DNA of 64,000 bases, taken from contig CAMZMU010000062.1 in NCBI GenBank assembly GCA_947311845.1, positions 51,022,380-51,086,379 of the forward strand, given 5' to 3'. Below, in pieces: positions 33,408 to 45,426 of this stretch; position 1 is the first letter of the stretch; each line of letters begins with the position of its first letter. The DNA comes from Poa pratensis (Eukaryota; Streptophyta; Magnoliopsida; Poales; Poaceae). A program made the translations under genes and the position numbers. The notes beneath the pieces are model-generated. The model saw nothing but the letters and a program-made list of their open reading frames with translations. It had not been told where the DNA came from and made no database searches.

Positions 33408-35320
33408 TAAGCATGCGTTTCATTTTAGTAGTATTTGGCTCTCTTTATTCTTCAACTGAATTGTCCCCATTAGCTGCTCCTTTTTCTAAGTGGTCCTCCC
33501 AGAAAGGGCAGACAAAATGGGAAGCAATTTGCTTAAGCAGATAGTGGGTGATGAAAGCAAAGTCATTATCTCCCTTAATTATTCTCCCACTGATTGTTAA
33601 AAAAGAAGAAGATGGTCCTGTTTGTTTGGCTTATCTGGGATTTGGTGAGTGTGGAGAGGTCCCAGTGCCCCATTCAATGACTACTAGGCAACATGCACAA
33701 GCTTTTCACCCAGTTCAGTTACCCATGAAAACTTCATGGATTCCTTGTGCTTGATCAGAGAGTGAAGTAGTACTATCTTGTAAGTACACTGATCCTGCGT
33801 GTTAAGAAAATTCAGGAGAATGCCATGTATAGGTAGTAGCCTGCGAGTTTGAATAATTCATCAGGACTAATGATGTTGGAGGGTGGGCCAAGACTGAAAA
33901 CTAAGCAGGTGACAACTCTAGTCCCAACATGTTTATAAAACTGATTCCAATTATTTTTCTTTCTTCTTGTTTATGTGAGTGTGCAGCAGAGAGGACAACA
34001 GAAGTAGACAGTTTCATTGAAGCTGCCTGTTCCTTCTTTTTGTTTGGAGGTGCGGTGAAGCAAGCAGCATCAATCATCCCAATGTGGAGGGGCACTGCTC
34101 CAATCAAGCGGGGTGCAAAGAATGTGGTGGCAGGCAGAACACTTGTAGAAGGATTTGTATGTGCAAGACTGAGTCTGTACAAACACAGGAACTATTCCAT
34201 GGAATTTTCCAGGAATCTTGAAGAAGATTTGTTAATACTAGGTGAGAGCAAATCCTTACCAACATAGATAATAAATCAAACCAGAGATCAGATATACACA
34301 GTGTCTGAAATTTGGTTGATAGATCAGATATAGTACACAATATTTTCAGGTTAATGGATTTTTGTCTGGCTTTCCCACTGGAAGAAAATGATTGATTAAA
34401 GACATCTGACCAGTTGGAATAGAGTCCTTTTACAGAGAGCCATTGCGTGGTTTGCTTCCTGTGGGGTGCCTCATCAGATGCCTATACTTTATTACCCATC
34501 TTAATCTCGAGCATCAAATTTCTAATCAGAAAGTTCTAAAGAGGGAGCTTTGCATTTCGGTGATGCATCCATGGAGTTTGATACCTTGGCCCAAGGTCAT
34601 ACATAAAACGTTCTTGTCGAATTTGTAGGAACCGGCTCATTTCCAGTAGGAACTGAAAATAATTTCCACGTTTCAAACGGAACATGACTGTTCGAGGTGA
34701 AAGGTTCACAAGTTTGGCACACATATGGCGACTGATAGATGCATCACCGAAAGTGACCTCTGGATCATCTATTAAAGATGAAAAATCCATGTGTACATGC
34801 CTTTTTTTCTTCAGAAAATCCTATATTGTTATTGGCCCGGAAATCGATCGAACGAGTAGCATTTGCAAGTCTGAAGATCGAATCCTTCTATTTCAAAACA
34901 AGTTCATTCTAGGAAGGATAGATCCTTCAGCTGCAGTCAGGAGATAAGTTGAAATGCAAGTTGAAATGTGTGGCCGTTTTGTCAGTAGAGTTGTTATGTT
35001 GTTGCCCTGATGACCAACAACAAACAAGTAGATGGCAACAGAAACAGGGGGAGAAAAGAAATGGCCATGTTGTGTGTGCCACCCTCCCTCCCTCCCCAGG
35101 TCCCCATTGCGTTGCCCTCTATCACATACATGGTGTGGAGATGAGATGAAGGGCTACAAAATAAAAGAAGAGAAGGAAAAGAAGAAGTTATGCACCTTGA
35201 CGTCCTCTGACGTTGGGTCACCGACAGGTGGGTCCCACATATGGTGGGTTCCACATGGCAGGGACTCAAAGTCAGAGAAAGTCAGGCATCATCACGTTAG
35301 AGGATCTCGTTCCGGCAGCA
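33408..35320. other. Intergenic region upstream of the CRK gene
   Basis: No gene can be supported. One 112-codon plus-strand frame at 33929-34267 begins with a hydrophobic, signal-peptide-like segment (MFIKLIPIIFLSSCLC), but the opposite strand is also open and no family was recognised. The last few hundred bases probably include the CRK promoter. Confidence 0.35.
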
Positions 35321-35324
35321 GGAG

Positions 35325-35910
35325 AGGGCTCCTCTCTCTCTTTCCTTTTCTCCCCTCCCAATTCAACAGCGAGCACAGGAAGGAAGGGATTCACTCACCA
35401 GCTGTTGGTCGTTTCTTTTCTTTTCTGGTGCCCCCCATTCCCCTTGCTGCCTCTGATCCAAGCCTTTCGCTCAAAGCTTCCAGCTTTTGCTGATTGTTTG
35501 GTCACTTCAAGAATCGGGAATATGTTCTTGCTGCTGTTCTGGGGTCTCTGATCCGCCCATCCGTCCCTTCGAGCCAGGCTAGGCCCCTCTCTTACTTTCT
35601 TTCTCCGGCATTTCGCTGCCGAGAGGATTCTCGGCTGGTTTTTTCTGTTATTGGGATCCAAATTTTTGGGCAAGTTCGTCGTCGTCTCAAGAAGAGGAGA
35701 GGAGGTTCCCTTTCTTGGCGAGGCAAGAATTTGGGAAGCCGGCCGGCCATGTGGGTCCCTTGAATTCGGCATATGATTTCTCGGGTTCTTGAAGGCGAGA
35801 TGCCTCTCTGACCCGCCTCTGCGTCGTTTCCGGGATAACATTAATTCTGCGCAATTTTGCCAAATTTGCTTCGGTTTGGGCGTCGCTGAGCTCGATTCTT
35901 GATCCGCTCC
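35325..35910 (+). promoter_or_regulatory. Probable 5' leader of the CRK gene with short upstream ORFs
   Basis: A CT-rich stretch (ctcctctctctctttcctttt, about 35329-35349) resembles plant transcription-start pyrimidine patches. Downstream are short uORFs: 35522-35551 (9 codons plus stop), 35749-35763 (4 codons, MWVP) and 35773-35811 (12 codons, MISRVLEGEMPL), all ending before the main ATG at 35911. Whether they are in the mature leader depends on the unseen transcription start and any leader intron. Confidence 0.45.
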
Positions 35911-38900
35911 ATGGGTCTCTGTCATGGAAAACCCGCGCAAATCCAGGAGCCCGACGCGGAGGAGGAGCCGCGCGTAGCCTCCGGCGCCGGCGATGCCGTC
36001 GGTGGTGCCGCTTCGCCGGCACCGGCGGCCGCGGCGAAGCCGGGCACGCCGAAGCAGCCCAAGTTCCCGTTCTACCTGCCGAGCCCGCTCCCGGCGTCGA
36101 GCTACAAGGGCTCGCCGGCGAACTCGAGCGTGGCGTCCACGCCGGCGCGCGGCGGGTTCAAGCGGCCGTTCCCGCCGCCGTCGCCGGCCAAGCACATCCG
36201 CGCGCTCCTGGCGCGGCGGCACGGCTCGGTGAAGCCCAACGAGGCGTCCATCCCGGAGGGCGGCGAGACGGAGCTGGGCCTGGACAAGAGCTTCGGCTTC
36301 TCCAAGCACTTCTTCGCCAAGTACGAGCTGGGCGAGGAGGTCGGCCGCGGCCACTTCGGCTACACCTGCGCCGCCAAGGCCAAGAAGGGCGAGCACAAGG
36401 GCCAGGACGTCGCCGTCAAGGTCATCCCCAAGGCCAAGGTGATCGATACTCACCCTCTCTCCTTTGCCATGCCTGGTTTTCGAGTTGCTTGCAACGTCTG
36501 CTTCATTGCAGAAATCTCTCCTGCTGTCTATGTTCAGTTGCATTCTCTGCATTTTTACCCCTTTTTGTCTATGAGTGATTGAATCACCAAGCATGTCTGA
36601 ATGTTGCTCAGTTTTTGTCGTCAAGATCCAGTCTTCTGTTACGTTAGATTCATCTCGAGTTCTCTAGGTGTTGACCAAGACTTGCATTCCGATCATGTCT
36701 TTTTATTTTCTTGTGATTTTGAAAATTGGATGTATGTGCTAGTCCAATCAGCTTCGGTGCAGCGTCGCTTGATTCAAGTCAATTTGGCGAAAAGCAGCCC
36801 CCATTTCCTTTCAGCTCCCGGGGAGCTCGTGATTGTTGGTGGAAAGGAGAGTGACCTCGCCCTTGCCGGTACGGCAGAGCTCGCCGCCACCCCGTGCCAT
36901 TCATGGAGATGGAGCCTGGTGGAGCTCATCTATCCAGACGGGGACACGCCCCTGTGCATTGATTAGCTTGATGGTGGTGGCGATGGTCACCACCGAACTC
37001 CCGCTGCCAACGTCTTCTTCTCTCCTCACCTTTCAATTCATGACATGCTCATGGCAGCACAACATGATCCTCTTCTTCTCTTGGCTAGATCTGCAGGCCA
37101 AAAGAAAAAGTGATACCACTTCAATTCTGTTGAAGACCTTGCTCTTGCTCATTATGCGCCTCCCTGCAATTGTATGAGGTGCCATTTAATTTGGACCCTG
37201 TAGAGCTCAGCCTGCCCAGTGCTTTTATGAGCAAAGCTGGCAATCTTCCTGTTGTACATGCAAGGCCGGCCACAGCTACTCACATTCCATGTGCTTGTGC
37301 TCTGCCAATCGTAGCATGGCAGCAATGTTTTTTTCTTCTTCGTCGATTCCTTCTAGAGAAGACAAGCTCAATGTCATTGAAGAGAAGTCGATTGATTACT
37401 GTTTTTTTCTCTTTTGAATTTAAACTGCAGTTTCTACTTGGTTTATTTTATATCATGGTAAATGGTTACTGATGCCAACAAGAGACATTTTATTTCCTGG
37501 TGCCTATAATTGATCACTTATTGCTTGTCTAGTGCACTCCTGTACACCATTGAGCTGCACAGTAGCTGGTTGTTGGATAGGCCACAAAGGTGTCATAATT
37601 TGTGTTTCTAGATCTACGTATGTTGCCCATTACATGATAAGTGTAAGCTGGGCGAAGGAGCTATTTTTTGTTGAATTTGTGCTGTCACTGTTTTAGTTGC
37701 ATGATGTATACTAAGTTAACCGTATCGACTTTATTTGTTATGATTGTATTTCCATGTTTTTCCTGTGGGTTTTTACCTATTTTGGCAGTCAAATGTTATT
37801 AGCTGTTTGCACAAACCGTGCAGATTCAAATTTTAGTTCCAGCTGTTTTCCAGTCTTACCGAATGACGTGTGTGTGCAGATGACAACAGCGATAGCCATC
37901 GAGGATGTCAGAAGAGAAGTGAGGATACTGAGCTCTCTGACAGGCCACAGCAATCTAGTGCAGTTTTATGATGCTTTTGAAGACGAGGATAATGTGTATA
38001 TAGTCATGGAGTAAGTGTGCACTTATTTCTTACAGTACGTCTTTTAAAGTCCTGTCTTCATATTCAATGCATGAGATTGTTGTTCTTGTGTGTATTAGAA
38101 GGTTTGTAAACAGTATTTCCTCTAAACTTCAGTGATTTGTTTACTATTTGAGAACTGCATATAAAATGGTGCTTACTGAACCTTCCATGACTTGATTATG
38201 TTTAGCTTATCATGATTATGTCTTTTCCAGATTGTGTAAAGGAGGTGAACTACTTGATAAGATATTGGCGAGGTACAAGCACCGTCATTGTGCTCGGAAG
38301 TTAGAACAATTCTTATGATTAATCCTGCTTGTGATTCTAATGATTACTGATTTCTTGGTTTGCAGAGGTGGAAAGTATTCTGAAGAAGATGCGAAGGTTG
38401 TTATGCTGCAAATTTTGAGTGTCGTATCATTTTGCCATCTTCAAGGTGTTGTTCATCGGGATCTGAAACCAGAGGTATGTCTGCTGATACTAATACTTAA
38501 TTACTACGTACTAGCAACCGGGGAGCTTATTAATGCCAATGTGTACTCAAAGTCCCAAACTGAAACAATGCATTCACAGCACACCATGTTTCTCTCGGTG
38601 TTGTATCTTTATATTTTATATATGGATATCCAGAGCACTACTATTCAGTGAGCAGATGTAACACGAAAGTTTTGTGACGATTATATTTTTTTATTTCTTT
38701 TCTCAGAATTTCCTATTCACATCAAAGGAAGAAAACTCTCCCTTGAAGGTCATAGATTTTGGCTTGTCTGACTTTGTAAAGCCAGGTTAGGCGAACATAA
38801 TTCCATTCAGATTTTGTTGAATATCTCGTTCTTGCTAGATTAAATGTGACTGTATTGAGACACCACACCATCGTTACATCTGCAGATGAAAGACTTAATG

Positions 38901-40403
38901 ACATTGTTGGAAGTGCGTATTATGTTGCCCCTGAGGTGCTTCATCGATCTTATGGCACGGAGGGAGATATGTGGAGTATTGGAGTAATTGCCTACATTTT
39001 GCTATGCGGGAGCCGACCTTTTTGGGCGCGCACAGAATCAGGAATATTCCGAGCTGTCCTGAAGGCAGAACCAAGTTTCGATGAGGCCCCATGGCCTACT
39101 CTCAGTGCTGAAGCTAAAGATTTTGTAAAAAGGCTGCTTAATAAGGATTACCGCAAGAGAATGACTGCTGCACAAGCTCTCAGTAAGAACCATATTTGTC
39201 TGTGTGCAGTATTATCCTCCTGATGAAGACTATCCTTTTGCAGAATGATGGTTAACTGTTTTCTTGTGCAATGATACCTGCAGGTCATCCATGGATCCGG
39301 AATGCTCAACAAGTAAAGATTCCTCTAGATATGATAATCTACAAGCTTATCAGAGCTTATATCAGTTCATCTTCATTGCGGAAGTCTGCTTTGAGGGTAT
39401 GCACTATGCACTTAAAACATATTTAAGAAAATAAAACGATTAGGATTCTGTGCATATATATGCATTGCAAATTTGGTCTTTATTATGTAATCCATAGTTT
39501 TTTTTGCCTGGAAGAGATGTCCACGTTCCAGTTGAAATGGCTATATGTTTGATGTTTCTTTTCCTGTTGTATAGTACTACTAGTTTGCTCAGTTAAGTAG
39601 GTTCATAACATTTTTTTCGGAATTTAATTGCATTAGCAATGAGCCATTTCTAAGCGATTCCCATATATTTTGCAGGCCCTAGCTAAGACATTGACAGCAA
39701 ATCAACTCTTCTATCTAAAAGAGCAGTTTGAATTGTTGGGTCCAAACAAGAGCGGTTATATCTCCTTGCAAAATTTGAAATCGGTTAGTAATCATCCCTT
39801 GGTCATTTTGGACTCATTTATGTCATGCAATTACTGAAAAAGGTGAATGAAACTTGCAGGCCTTGGTGAAGAATTCTACGGATGCAATGAAGGACTCTAG
39901 GGTTATTGACTTTGTTAACACGGTACGCCTTCTTCATGGTATCTTCAACTGTATTATGTATTGGACAACTTGAGATAGCCACTTACGTCTCTGAACCATG
40001 GTACTAGGTATGCACTCTTCAGTACAGAAAACTCGATTTCGAAGAGTTTGCCGCTTCCGCCATCAGCGTGTATCAGATGGAAGCTTTGGAGACCTGGGAA
40101 CAGCATGCCCGCCGTGCGTACGAGCTATTCGACAAGGAGGGCAACCGGCCTATCGTAATCGAAGAACTTGCATCGGTACCTACCTATGAGTGTCGCTGTA
40201 CTCTGAATAGGTTATTCACCGAAGTCACTTAACATTGCTAATCCTTACGTCTTTCGCTCCGTCAGGAACTCGGCCTCGGCCCCTCAGTGCCCCTCCATGT
40301 TGTTCTCCAAGACTGGATCAGGCACGCTGACGGGAAGCTCAGCTTCCTCGGGTTCATAAAGCTCTTGCACGGAGTTTCTTCCCGATCGATCCCAAAAGCC
40401 TAA
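35911..40403 (+). CDS. CRK: CDPK-related protein kinase (CRK family)
   Basis: Eleven exons, all GT-AG and phase-consistent: 35911-36438, 37880-38010, 38231-38272, 38366-38474, 38707-38785, 38886-39182, 39284-39396, 39676-39783, 39860-39922, 40008-40175 and 40266-40403; 591 residues, the normal CRK size. The N-terminus MGLC gives a myristoylation glycine and a neighbouring palmitoylation cysteine, so plasma-membrane attachment is likely. Residues 5-135 are a Pro/Ala/Ser-rich variable region. The Ser/Thr kinase domain runs from ~138: glycine loop [10 protein letters not shown], lysine K170 (VAVK), HRDLKPE 264-270, DFG 287-289, then APE in exon 6. The C-terminal part holds the degenerate EF-hand-like region ([26 protein letters not shown]), which lacks a full set of Ca2+ ligands, as is typical of CRKs. 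The catalytic residues are intact. The family member number cannot be assigned. Confidence 0.95.
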
Positions 40404-41474
40404 GACAAAAACCATTCTTGCATCAAACTAAAGGAGATATTACTGATGGCTAAGCCACCACCGATCTCTTGCTGGTGTTTGTGTATTTGAGGTGGCTGGA
40501 GGAGGATGGCTCGTGAACTAAAACCGAAGAGAAGTCAACCAATGGTCTTGTGAACGAGGTAAAAGAGAGAGAGAAAAGGAAGTTGTTACTTATCAGCTTA
40601 TGTATGCCTAGTAGAGCTACTAGTACTGCTTGTACCCTCCTCCTCCTCCCTTGCCACGTGGATTGGTGATGATGTTGTTGTACTAAGGAAGCTGTGTAGA
40701 CGAATGAATGTACAGATGAGGATAGGAAAAAAGGAATATGAATTGGAAGCGCTGCTGTTAAGGCTTGAGACTGCTGCTTGTCAATGTCTGTCTGCATTGC
40801 ATTGTTCTTGCAGTGCCCCCTTCTTTGTTGTCTGAAATAAGGCATTTTCTTTTTAATTTCTCATCTACTCTTGTTCCTGATTATTACAAGACTGCACTGG
40901 TGTTACTCTGTTACCTTTTATAGTGAGTTTACTATATACAGTTTTAGTACCGCTCAAATTCACGCATATGAACAGAAAGGTGGTTTGGCTCCTCGAAGAA
41001 CAGGCATTAAATTACTCAGATAATACTTGGGTATTATGAACAGACAGGCCATGAAAAGAATAGGAAAACAGGAAAGGGTTTCCTCGAAAGACATGGAAGA
41101 TGTAGTAGTATCAAAGGTTGCAGTTAACGAGGTAGAAGAAACGCTCGGATTTCAGGAGTCTCAAGAACTTTTGTAGTGAGTGCAGGCTGAAAGTTGCTTA
41201 AAAGACCAAGAGGGAATACACTAAAAGCTCTGATCATGGCAAATGATGGAGACTTTGCTCAAAGCTTTCAATTTCAGTTTATTTCCTTGTCGAGTTGTGT
41301 TGCATCCCGTGCTCTATTTGAAAACTGAATTGCCTCAAAAGACACCAACGGTTCAGAGGTATAGACAGTTTATCTAAGATGGATCAGAAGGGCGCATCGA
41401 AAGGTGCATGATTGAAATGAAAGTTCAGGTCAAAGCTCATTCAAATCATGAAACAGCTAATGGCGCTGGAGGGA
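40404..41474. other. CRK 3' UTR and intergenic sequence
   Basis: The first few hundred bases after the CRK stop are probably its 3' untranslated region. No further gene is seen before the tRNA locus. Confidence 0.4.
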
Positions 41475-41668
41475 GAAAACGGAGACAAAGATGAGCAGAA
41501 AATTGTGAAAAAACTTGCAACAAAAAAAGCAAAAGAAAACGGAGACACAGATGAGCAGGCACACAGTTAAAAAACTGCAACAAAAAAAGCAAAAGAAATG
41601 GAAAGAAAACGGAGACACAGATGAGCAGGCACATTGTGAAAAAACTGCGACAAATAAATCAAATGAAA
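41475..41668. repeat. Tandem repeat, three 60-70-bp units beside the tRNA gene
   Basis: Units begin with GAAAACGGAGACA at 41475, 41535 and 41605 and share agatgagcag, a ttgtgaaaaaactgc-type block and caaaaaaagcaaaagaaa. Unit spacing is 60 then 70 bp. The third unit runs up to the tRNA 3' end. Confidence 0.85.
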
Positions 41669-41741
41669 TGGAGATGCGGGGTATCGATCCCCGTGCCTCT
41701 CGCATGCTAAGCGAGCGCTCTACCATCTGAGCTACATCCCC
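41669..41741 (-). tRNA. tRNA-Ala (anticodon AGC)
   Basis: The minus strand reads GGGGATGTAGCTCAGATGG... with a 7-bp acceptor stem closing against CATCTCC, a D arm, anticodon stem CTCGC/GCGAG with loop TTAGCAT (AGC anticodon), variable loop, and T arm with GGGGATCGATACCCC. The discriminator base is A. A box TAGCTCAGATGG and B box GGGATCGATACCC are intact. 73 nt, no intron, CCA not encoded, as expected for a nuclear tRNA gene. Confidence 0.95.
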
Positions 41742-42390
41742 GTTGTGGTATTGACTTTTTATTGATATGACTTAACCAAAAACGCAGGGAGCAAGGAGAT
41801 CAATTTGCCAACCTGAATGAGCGAATCAAGATCTAATTTCTTGTACATGCGTCGTACATATATTCATGTACATAGTTACAGTTTCATCTCAGAACTAATC
41901 TAAGTTGTCTATATTTTGAGAGCATTTATTGCCCCAAACCAAGTAGTACTATATCAAACTTAAGAAAGCTGAAAAAAATCCAAACAATAAGGATATCTAA
42001 CAAAAAAAATACTTGGAAGTAGTAGTATCTATCTTCATCTCCTATGCACCAATTTTCTTCTTAAATCTCGTGAACAAACTACAAAATAACAAATGCATGC
42101 AAATTAGGATAACCTTAAAAGTTCTAATAAATGTGCACCAAATTTCATTTACTTTGTGTGATATTGTCTCGCCTGGGGGAATGCTGCCGCCAAAGTAACC
42201 GGGTCCAGTGACTAGACAAAAACCGGTTGGACTTGATCCCTAGCTCGCCGAAGGTTCTTCTTCTCACAATTGTATGCTTCCATTTCAAGATTGTCATTGT
42301 TCTTCTGAGAATCCCAAGATTGACTTAGTTTCTTTTATGAAACCAAAGAGTTGACTAAACAGACATCTCGTTGGAGAAAACAAAGGACAT
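41742..42390. other. Intergenic, no gene supported
   Basis: AT-rich interval between the tRNA gene and the promoter of the fucosyltransferase-like gene. Confidence 0.4.
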
Positions 42391-42397
42391 CTCGACG

Positions 42398-42412
42398 ACC
42401 CATTGGGCCGTA
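42398..42412. promoter_or_regulatory. Site II-type element upstream of the fucosyltransferase-like gene
   Basis: GACCCATTGGGCC contains TGGGCC at 42404-42409 and an overlapping inverted ACCCA, about 85 bases before the ATG. Promoter role inferred from position. Confidence 0.4.
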
Positions 42413-42494
42413 AATAACACGGTCCATATATCCGGCAGAAATAAAGAAGAGACCATTTGCACCACCTTCTCTCGGTCTCTCCTCCAGCCCTCCC

Positions 42495-45426
42495 ATGGCG
42501 ATCCCCTACCGGATCACCGGCGGCCACAGCCGGCGGAGCCCGCTGCCGCTGCGCACCGCGAGGGCGCTCCTCGCCGCCGTCGTCACCGGGGCGGTCCTCT
42601 CCATCCTCTGCGTCCTCTCGCTCACCGACTCGCTCTCCTACCTGGGGTTCCGCCCCGGGAGCCTCGACAAGAGGGAGAGCAGCCGCAAGTACCTCTACTG
42701 GGGCGCCCGCGTCGACTGCCCCGGCAAGCACTGCAGCTCCTGCGCCGGCCTCGGCCACCAGGAGTCCAGCCTCCGCTGCGCCCTCGAGGAGGCCCTCTTC
42801 CTCGACAGATAAAATCGATGATTAATCTTGGCTTCAAGGGAACGGAAATGTGTAATCCGGTGCTGCAATATCTGTAGATTCTGATTCCGAATTGTGCGTC
42901 CACACGATAATGCATGTTCACTAGACAAATTGGTCTGTAATGTGGGATATGCTAAGTGCATTGACACTCTATTTGGGTCGCTCTTTGCAGAATATTTGTC
43001 ATGCCTTCAAGGATGTGCCTTAGTTCAGAGCACAATACAAAGGGGATGCTTGGTTCAAGCAATGCAAATTCAGACCAAAGGTTTTTGCTTCTTACTAAGC
43101 AGCCATGGCTGCCTATTTGCTTTTCTGTCAGACTGAATCACAATTTGAATACGTATGCTTCATATCTTGGCAGATGGGGTGCCAGTTCTTCTGCAATGGA
43201 ATCACTATATGATATTGACCTCATATCGAAAACTGTACCTGTTATTTTGGACAACCCCAAGTCATGGTATGGGATAGTATCGAGAAGTACGAAACTAGGA
43301 GAGGGAGGCGTGGCGCATGTGCAAGGGGTTAGCAGAGATGAACTCAAAGACAATCCACTTTACTTGGATGCTCTCCTCATAAACCGTACCGCGAGTCCTC
43401 TTGCTTGGTAAGAATGCAACTCCAACAGGGTCCTTATGTCCTGTCGTTGGCATTTTCAGACAGCCTTAAAGTTTTAATGATCGCGCCAAACCAAAGTTAT
43501 ATGCTATTGTTACGAATACACCTTAATGATCATTACAGTTCAGGTTTATGGAGTGTAAGGATCGGACCAAGCGTAGCTCTGTGATGTTACCATACACTTT
43601 TCTGCCAACTATGCCAGCAAGAAAACTGAGGGATGCAGCAAATGAGGTACATTTTCACAATATTGTTTTTCGCCAACTATGCTTATGAAACTGATTTCTC
43701 CAACCTAAAGAGAACGTCTCTTTTTTCTAACACTCTAACTAACTGGCTTGGTTCGTATTAATCTAATTATTGACTATGATTAAGCTGCGATTTGTTATAT
43801 CGTGCGGGTACAGCAAGTGAGCCTAGGTCACATGGTTGGGCGAGTGGATGCACAATTCCACCACCCGAGGGAAAGCAAGTTTGAGTTCCTATTTACTGCT
43901 GGAGCTGCCCTTAGAATTTTCCTTCAAAGAAATCATGTGTGTTTTGTTGATCTGTCATGAGCTGTGGAATGTGGATATCCATCTTCTGTAAATGATGCCT
44001 GATGGAAAACAATATAATCTGAAACCCAAAATCCTTGAAACTTGATGTGCAGTTATCAGAGTAACCATGCCTGTCTCGTGCTAGATTCCTAGTCAAAAGC
44101 TCTGAGGTCCAACATCCTCCAATAAGCAAAAATGTGCACTTGACTTAGATATACTGTTATGGTTATGTCATTTGAACACATATCACAAGCAGGGTGGCAG
44201 TGTGTGCCCGCCTATTGAATGTTAAGCCACTAGCGACTGTTATGTAGTATATACCATCATGGGGTTTTGTTTCTGTATTCTTCCCAGTCCTCCAGAGCTC
44301 CTTGCTTGCTACATTTATTCTTAATGTGCTATCACTCATACAGTCCATACTTTATCTGTCAATTCAATTGTGCATATGTTTGCTATATCCTACTTGCATG
44401 GAAAGAACTTAGGAACCTATTGAGGTTGTAACGTGTGCTATATACTGCTCTGCCCAATGAATTTGGTAAAACAATTTTCTATTTGGTCTTTGTAGGTTGT
44501 TTATAGTTGATCAGACAGAACATCGTAGTATCTACTTTACGGAAAACTACTTGTCTGTTCATGTTCAGTGATACGGCAAATCTATCTTTCCACTAAACTG
44601 GTGTGCTCTCTTCAGATGAAAGAGGTGCTAGGTGATTATGATGCTATTCATGTAAGACGGGGTGATCTACTGAAGAATAGGAAGGATAGATTTGGTGTCG
44701 AGAGGAGCCTTCATCCTCATCTGGACAGAGATACCCGTCCCGAGTTTATCAAGAAAAGGATCGCAAGGTGGATTCCGAAAGGTCGCACTCTTTTCATTGC
44801 TTCAAATGAAAGGACACCAGGATTCTTCTCACCTCTATCAGACAGGTAAACTAACACCTTGTGCCACTGCTTGATTCAGAGTTCAGGATCTCGGATATTA
44901 TCACGTTAGAGTTTGTGTCTGCAAAAGTTTAGCACAACCGGGTGATCTGTGTTGGCTTGACCAAGCAACCATGGCATAATAATTCTTCTCTTTTATTGCC
45001 AGTTACGTCCGGAACTGAGCATTTCTACTAGAAGATGTAGTACTTTAGTAATCCACCTCCCCATTTGGTACTGTCTTGATTTAATCTATTGCATGCCTCT
45101 CTCTAAAGTAAAGTAATGTACTTGACCATCAGCGATGCTATGTTTTGTTACAGAATGTGCATGTAGTTCAAGAGACAATCCGTTTTAGATTAATCTGTGT
45201 TCCTCGTATTATGTGGGACAGGTACAAGTTAGCATACTCATCTAACTTCAGCAGCATACTGAAGCCAATCATCGAGAACAACTACCAGCTATTCATGGTG
45301 GAAAGGTTAATCATGCAAGGAGCAAGGACATTTGTAAAGACAATGAAAGAATTTGATAATGATCTTGCCCTCTGTGACGATCCGAAAAAGAACACCAAAG
45401 TTTGGGAAGAACCAGTTTACACATAG
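42495..45426 (+). CDS. O-fucosyltransferase-like type II membrane protein
   Basis: Six exons: 42495-42808, 42991-43080, 43174-43407, 43544-43646, 44616-44845 and 45222-45426 (TAG); 391 residues if all are joined. An N-terminal single membrane anchor at residues ~22-45 (ALLAAVVTGAVLSILCVLSL) suggests a Golgi-type enzyme. The lumenal domain has conserved cysteines (DCPGKHCSSC), LDRIFVMPSRMCLS across exons 1-2, and the HVRRGD motif near residues 259-264 expected for GDP-fucose binding in PF10250-like proteins, then RTLFIASNERTPGFFSPLSD and the C-terminal LFMVERLIMQGARTF. The acceptor substrate is unknown. Introns 2-5 are GT-AG. Intron 1 is anomalous: the only frame-preserving junction is GACAG|ATAAAATC, so the donor starts AT, and retaining it gives a stop at 42810-42812. 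Either an unusual splice or a damaged allele. Confidence 0.8.
43812..43930 (+). mobile_element. SINE-like tRNA-derived fragment in intron 4
   Basis: gtgagcctaggtcacatggt resembles an A-box head and agtttgagttcc a weak B box, in the same style as the SINE at 17762. No target duplication or A tail was found. Confidence 0.3.

Noticed and set aside
35395..36624. 409-codon minus-strand ORF over the CRK first exon
   Set aside because: It is the antisense shadow of the GC-rich CRK exon 1; no domain and no splice logic.
41446..41730. Repeated Phe/Leu/Cys-rich peptides on the minus strand and Lys-rich peptides on the plus strand
   Set aside because: Translations of the 60-70-bp tandem repeat and the tRNA gene, not proteins.
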